A DNA stretch of 64,000 bases from CAZMZF01 sp964570765. Lineage in GTDB: Bacteria > Zixibacteria > MSB-5A5 > RBG-16-43-9. Both the position numbers and the translations under genes were made by a program. Positions 60,458-64,000 of this stretch are shown piece by piece. The notes under the pieces are model-generated. The model was not told the origin of the DNA, made no database searches, and worked only from the letters and a program-made list of their open reading frames with translations. Within the stretch, counting starts at the first letter, position 1, and every line of letters starts with the position of its first letter. The DNA is taken from positions 114,142-178,141 of the forward strand of contig CAZMZF010000002.1 of NCBI GenBank assembly GCA_964570765.1, in the 5' to 3' direction.

Positions 60458-61822
60458 ATGAAAGAATTTACACCCAAAGAGATTGTGGAAGAGTTAGATA
60501 AATATATAATCGGACAGGATAATGCTAAAAAATCTGTGGCTATCGCTTTAAGAAACAGATGGAGAAGACAGCAGGTCAAAGGTGAGCTAAAAGATGAGAT
60601 AATGCCTAACAATATCATAATGATCGGACCAACTGGAGTAGGAAAGACCGAAATAGCCAGAAGATTAGCTAATTTAGCCAGTGCTCCTTTTATTAAAGTT
60701 GAAGCATCTAAATTCACCGAGGTGGGTTATGTGGGACGGGATGTTGAGTCGATGGTCAGGGATCTGGTGGATTTAGGGGTGAATATGGTGAAGAAGGAGA
60801 AATCTTTTGAGGTGAGTCAGAAAGCGGCTGAGTTAGCTGAGGAAAGGATTTTAAATCTGCTCCTGCCCCTTCCATTCAAGAAAAAAAACACAGCGAAGGA
60901 GGAACCCTTACTTTCGACTAAGAATTTAGAAGAAAAGAGAAAGAAGACCAGGGAGAAATTGAGAGAAAAATTAAAATCAGGTAAATTAGACCAGAGATCT
61001 ATAGAGATAGAAATTTCTGAAGATAGATTCCCCATAGTGGAGATTTTCTCTCCGGCCGGAATTGAAGAGTTAGGGTTTAATTTTCAGGAGATGTTCTCCG
61101 GGATGATCCCCAAGAAGACCAAAAAGAGGAAAGTGAGCGTGGGTGAAGCTCAGAAGATTTTAGCTCAGGAGCAGGTGAGTAAATTGGTGGATATGGAGGA
61201 GGTTATCTCCACAGCCATAGAAAGGGTGGAGAATTCTGGAATAATCTTTGTAGATGAGTTAGACAAAATCGTAGGAGAAAAAGTTAAAGGCGCAGGTCCG
61301 GATGTGTCGCGTGAAGGAGTGCAAAGAGATTTATTGCCAATTGTAGAAGGGACAAATGTAATGACTAAATACGGTATGGTTAAAACCGACCATGTTCTGT
61401 TTATAGCCGCAGGTGCTTTTCATGCCTCCAAGCCAGCAGATTTAATCCCTGAATTACAGGGCAGGTTTCCGATTCGGGTTGAATTAGATAGCCTTACCAC
61501 TAATGATTTTGTGAGGATTTTAACCGAGCCTAAAAATGCTTTGATCAAGCAATATATCGCCCTTTTAGCCACTGAAGAGGTAGAGATTGAATTTGATAAA
61601 GAGGCGATTGAAGAGATTGCTCAGATTGCAAATTTAGTGAATGAAAGGACTGAAAATATAGGTGCCAGGAGACTTCACACGGTTATGACTACGCTTTTAG
61701 AGGATATAATGTTCAAGATACCGGAAATGAAGCTGAAAAATATTGTAATAACAAAGAAGATGGTGGAAGATACTTTGAAGGCAATAGTGGAGGATAAGGA
61801 TTTAAGTAGGTATATACTTTAA
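60458..61822 (+). CDS. hslU: ATP-dependent protease ATPase subunit HslU
   Basis: 454 residues from the ATG at 60458, which follows GAGAGG. A TTG start 57 bases earlier falls in repeat text and is not used. Walker A GPTGVGKTEIARRLA, Walker B IIFVDELDK, GRFPIRVEL sensor region, and TENIGARRLHTVMTTLLEDI near the end. The I-domain (about 110-235) is present. HslU unfolds substrates and feeds HslV. It is followed by a likely terminator at 61902. Confidence 0.96.
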   Translation: MKEFTPKEIVEELDKYIIGQDNAKKSVAIALRNRWRRQQVKGELKDEIMPNNIIMIGPTGVGKTEIARRLANLASAPFIKVEASKFTEVGYVGRDVESMVRDLVDLGVNMVKKEKSFEVSQKAAELAEERILNLLLPLPFKKKNTAKEEPLLSTKNLEEKRKKTREKLREKLKSGKLDQRSIEIEISEDRFPIVEIFSPAGIEELGFNFQEMFSGMIPKKTKKRKVSVGEAQKILAQEQVSKLVDMEEVISTAIERVENSGIIFVDELDKIVGEKVKGAGPDVSREGVQRDLLPIVEGTNVMTKYGMVKTDHVLFIAAGAFHASKPADLIPELQGRFPIRVELDSLTTNDFVRILTEPKNALIKQYIALLATEEVEIEFDKEAIEEIAQIANLVNERTENIGARRLHTVMTTLLEDIMFKIPEMKLKNIVITKKMVEDTLKAIVEDKDLSRYIL

Positions 61823-61844
61823 CCCATCCCTTTCTCTACTCCCC

Positions 61845-61877
61845 GGTTCAAAAGTTCAAGGGTTTAAGGGTTCAAGG
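61845..61877. repeat. Degenerate GTTCAAGGG repeat
   Basis: The words gttcaaaa, gttcaaggg, tttaaggg and gttcaaggg follow each other with an 8-10 base period. It lies just after hslU. Confidence 0.7.
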
Positions 61878-61901
61878 GAGGAAAGGAAAATAAATATGTA
61901 T

Positions 61902-61932
61902 CGTCCGGCTTTATCCCGGACGTTTTTGTTTT
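61902..61932 (+). terminator. Likely rho-independent terminator after hslU
   Basis: Stem CGTCCGG (61902-61908) and CCGGACG (61916-61922), loop of seven, then TTTTTGTTTT. The hairpin looks like one of the dispersed palindromes, here followed by a T tract. Confidence 0.78.
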
Positions 61933-61934
61933 CT

Positions 61935-61963
61935 GTAGGGACAGAACAATGTTCTGTCCTTGT
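61935..61963. repeat. GTAGGGACAGAACA palindrome, copy 2
   Basis: Identical to 34176-34204 except at the last few bases (CCTTGT instead of CCCTAC). It lies at the 3' end of the AlbA_2 gene. Confidence 0.87.
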
Positions 61964-61983
61964 ATTTCTATCACAAAATTGTT

Positions 61984-63180
61984 CTAATGACCACTTCTCA
62001 ATGATTTGATCTGGTCTAAAATTTGATCCATTTTTTGTGCACTTTCGTCTGCTCCACATTTCAAAAGGAATTCTCTGTGAATATCAGCTGTATAGTTATT
62101 GAGATTATCGATTAATTCTCCCACTGAAAGATTTCTATCAATAGTAACCTCGTTATCATATAGTTTACTTATATTGGTAAAATAATTTGGATTTGATTTA
62201 TTAAGTAAGCTCTTACCAAGAATCCCTTCTAATTTAAAAATTATTTGTAGAATACCCCAATAATTTATATTCTTATAGAATAAAACTGCATAATTTAAAA
62301 AATCCAAAATCATTTCCAAAACTGAGAATATGCAAATTTTATCTTTATATTCTGTGTCTAATTCCTCCCATAAATTCTTTTTGTAGTATATTAATCCGAA
62401 TTGATTAACTTCTAAATAGTCAACTTCCGCAGAAATAGGAAACATTTCTGTATATACTAAACTTTCAGGCTGTGTCTTAGGTTGACTTAAGTAAGGTGGA
62501 AATGAATAATTAAAACGTGAAAAATATGAGTTTTTTGCAACTGTTTTTAAATTTGAAAACTCTACTAAATGTGCTGAAGGAAAAACAGGTGTTGCAAATA
62601 TTTCTCTGAATGAAGTTATTGATTTTCCTCGGCAGAGAAATTTAAACCTTTCTCTCGCCCTATTTATTAGCCTCTCTTTATTTTCTATAGCTTTATGTCT
62701 TTTGTTTATTAACCATTCAATCTGTTCCCAAGGTGGTTCGATTGGCTCACTTTGGCTATCTACTTTTAGATAAATCTTGGTTCTTTTGTTTAATAAATGG
62801 GGTGTTTCATCGCTCTGACTTACTCTAATTACTATTACTGCTTTCTCTTGGTCTTGGAATTGGCAGACCTTAACCTCCGGGAAAACTGGTGGATAAATAT
62901 TGCTTAAAGCGATGGAATTTATTCTCTCATTCAACCCTTCCTCATATTTTATTCCTTCAAGGGGTAGTTTAGGTTTTCTATCTAATTCGTCTATCCCTAT
63001 TAAAAGTAAACCACCATAAGTGTTAGCGAAAGCAGCAATTTCTTTTGCTATCTGAAAGTTAGGGTCCTTAGATGAGAAATCTCTTTTATATTCCAATCTA
63101 CTTGACTCTTCCAAACCTTCCTTACAAAAGTTCTCAATGTCCTCAAATGTGATTTCCTCGATTGGTTTAGTAAATAACAT
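61984..63180 (-). CDS. AlbA_2 (Schlafen-type) domain protein
   Basis: 398 residues. The first 170 residues are an AlbA_2 domain: EESSRLEYKRDFS, IAKEIAAFANTYGGLLLIGI, and RTKIYLKVDSQSEPI, which is close to the family's RxxxxYxRxGs end. The remaining 220 residues are helical and not recognised (NYAVLFYKNINYWGILQIIF). AlbA_2 proteins bind nucleic acids or nucleotides; several act in anti-phage or stress responses. GAGG is 4 bases before the ATG. AT-rich relative to the hsl genes and flanked by palindromes on both sides, so probably transferred. Confidence 0.8.
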   Translation of the reverse strand: MLFTKPIEEITFEDIENFCKEGLEESSRLEYKRDFSSKDPNFQIAKEIAAFANTYGGLLLIGIDELDRKPKLPLEGIKYEEGLNERINSIALSNIYPPVFPEVKVCQFQDQEKAVIVIRVSQSDETPHLLNKRTKIYLKVDSQSEPIEPPWEQIEWLINKRHKAIENKERLINRARERFKFLCRGKSITSFREIFATPVFPSAHLVEFSNLKTVAKNSYFSRFNYSFPPYLSQPKTQPESLVYTEMFPISAEVDYLEVNQFGLIYYKKNLWEELDTEYKDKICIFSVLEMILDFLNYAVLFYKNINYWGILQIIFKLEGILGKSLLNKSNPNYFTNISKLYDNEVTIDRNLSVGELIDNLNNYTADIHREFLLKCGADESAQKMDQILDQIKSLRSGH

Positions 63181-63295
63181 AACGCCTCATTATTTTTGAA
63201 GTTAATTTTATTTTAATTAATATAAACAATCTCTTAGAATCAAGTTGAATTTTATAGTGTTAGGAATTAAATTTTCAGAACAAATTCTGTTATTT

Positions 63296-63401
63296 CGTCG
63301 GGTATAAAACCCGACGCTATGGTTTTGTGGTGGAAGGCCATCAAGGTCTTGAGACTTTTGGCCTTCCATTTTTTTAATGGAAACCTAAAGGTTTCCGCTA
63401 C
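63296..63401. repeat. Three palindromes in the 345-bp gap 63181-63525
   Basis: 63296-63316 is CGTCGGGT/ACCCGACG. 63331-63368 is TGGAAGGCC with GGCCTTCCA around aaggtcttgagactttt. 63379-63401 is GGAAACCT-aa-AGGTTTCC followed by GCTAC. The last two repeat the pair at 41246-41329 in the same order. The rest of the gap shows only the argF promoter region. Confidence 0.85.
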
Positions 63402-63464
63402 ATAAAAATCCTCTCCCCAACTCTCTACTTAGAAAGGAGGGTGGATCTAATTTTTTTATTTTTC

Positions 63465-63492
63465 TTGACATAAAGAAAATCATCTTTAAATT
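63465..63492 (+). promoter_or_regulatory. Candidate sigma-70 promoter for argF
   Basis: Perfect TTGACA at 63465-63470 and a weak -10 TAAATT at 63487-63492, 16 bases apart. The start codon at 63526 with AAAGGAG fits the spacing. Confidence 0.5.
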
Positions 63493-63525
63493 AAATGCAG
63501 TTTATATTATAAAGGAGTTAAGTCG

Positions 63526-64000
63526 ATGAAAGCTTTACGACCCGTAGGGATGAAAAAAGATTTTTTAGCGATTTCAGATTTTTCTGCAAAAGAGATAAAA
63601 GAGGTTTTTAAATTAACTGCGGAGATGAAAAAGGGGAAGATTAAATCTCAACCTCTGAAAAATAAAACAGTTGCCTGTATCTTTCATAAGCCCTCTTTAA
63701 GGACCAGGATTAGTTTTGAGGTAGGAATTCAACAGTTAGGCGGAAAATCTCTTTATATTACAAAGGATGAATTCAAACTGGGCAGAAAAGATGATCCTGA
63801 GAAAAGGGAGTGGTTTTATGATGGGGTTATGGTTTTATCGAGGATGGTAGATCTTATTGTTATCCGTACCTTTGAACATTCAGGAGTGGAGGAATTAGCT
63901 AAATTTTCTGAGATCCCGGTGATCAATGCATTAACTGATCTTTATCATCCCTGCCAGATTATGGGAGATATGTTCACTATCTGGGAAAAGAAAAAGAAGA
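63526..64000 (+). CDS. argF: Ornithine carbamoyltransferase (partial, runs off the window)
   Basis: The first 158 residues are in the window. FHKPSLRTRISFEVG is the carbamoyl-phosphate-binding loop (SxRTR form) and NALTDLYHPCQIMGD holds the conserved HPxQ. It makes citrulline from ornithine and carbamoyl phosphate in arginine synthesis. AAAGGAG is 8 bases before the ATG. The first eight residues (MKALRPVG) are not typical; the text tacgacccgta there also occurs at 9011 next to the in-frame palindrome, and a second Met at residue 9 would be a more usual start. Confidence 0.92.
   Translation, partial: MKALRPVGMKKDFLAISDFSAKEIKEVFKLTAEMKKGKIKSQPLKNKTVACIFHKPSLRTRISFEVGIQQLGGKSLYITKDEFKLGRKDDPEKREWFYDGVMVLSRMVDLIVIRTFEHSGVEELAKFSEIPVINALTDLYHPCQIMGDMFTIWEKKKK

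Overview
The window is bacterial chromosome, about 40% G+C by eye. It probably comes from an uncultured FCB-type candidate phylum, Zixibacteria-like. The reasons are a secreted protein with a dockerin pair, a secreted protein ending in a type IX (por) sorting domain (YPNPFNP motif), a PorX/PorY-like two-component pair, and GTP-dependent PEP carboxykinase. The phylum call is inference; no rRNA or tRNA gene was seen. I recognise 53 protein genes, two of them cut by the window edges.

Layout. 1-6006 (minus): a multi-GAF sensor behind a kinase-ATPase-TPR regulator. 6249-12594: metabolic genes (SDR, amidohydrolase, AmmeMemoRadiSam-type radical SAM enzyme, pckG). 12725-15691 (minus): a compact cluster of rubredoxin, three genes with ferritin-like helices, and an FAD-binding protein; one of the ferritin-like genes is fused to a SpoIIE/RsbU phosphatase. 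16097-28754: envelope and secreted proteins, including two HEAT-repeat paralogues flanking a peptidase/beta-propeller/barrel protein and a PQQ-propeller lipoprotein. 29554-32446: an AT-rich accessory block with a PLD-like protein and a two-TM NUDIX-like protein. 32837-37015: a stress block (two Hsp20, DnaK, an omega-like subunit, FmdB). 37264-41187: a TPR lipoprotein and three minor-pilin genes. 41381-48774: CPBP protease, regulators, dockerin protein and PorY/PorX-like pair. 48803-61822: housekeeping genes (tsaE-tsaB-rimI-accD-folC, yicC-gmk-rpoZ-topA-xerC-hslV-hslU), with a TcmP-type fusion gene inserted between tsaE and tsaB. 61984-64000: an AlbA_2 (Schlafen-type) gene and the start of argF.

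The most striking thing outside genes is the density of short palindromes, more than 50 of them in nearly every larger intergenic gap. Many are headed on one strand by GTAG placed 0-4 bases before the stem, while the stem sequence differs from element to element. That layout matches REP elements moved by IS200-like RAYT transposases. Several elements recur as two-hairpin cassettes, some show compensatory stem changes, and at least two lie in frame inside genes. Two well-placed sigma-54 (-24/-12) promoters precede the first hsp20 and the prepilin genes.

The best leads for something new are the ferritin-like/SpoIIE phosphatase cluster, the TcmP plus Cx3Cx3C fusion, the GTAG palindromes, and the 29.5-32.4 kb accessory block.
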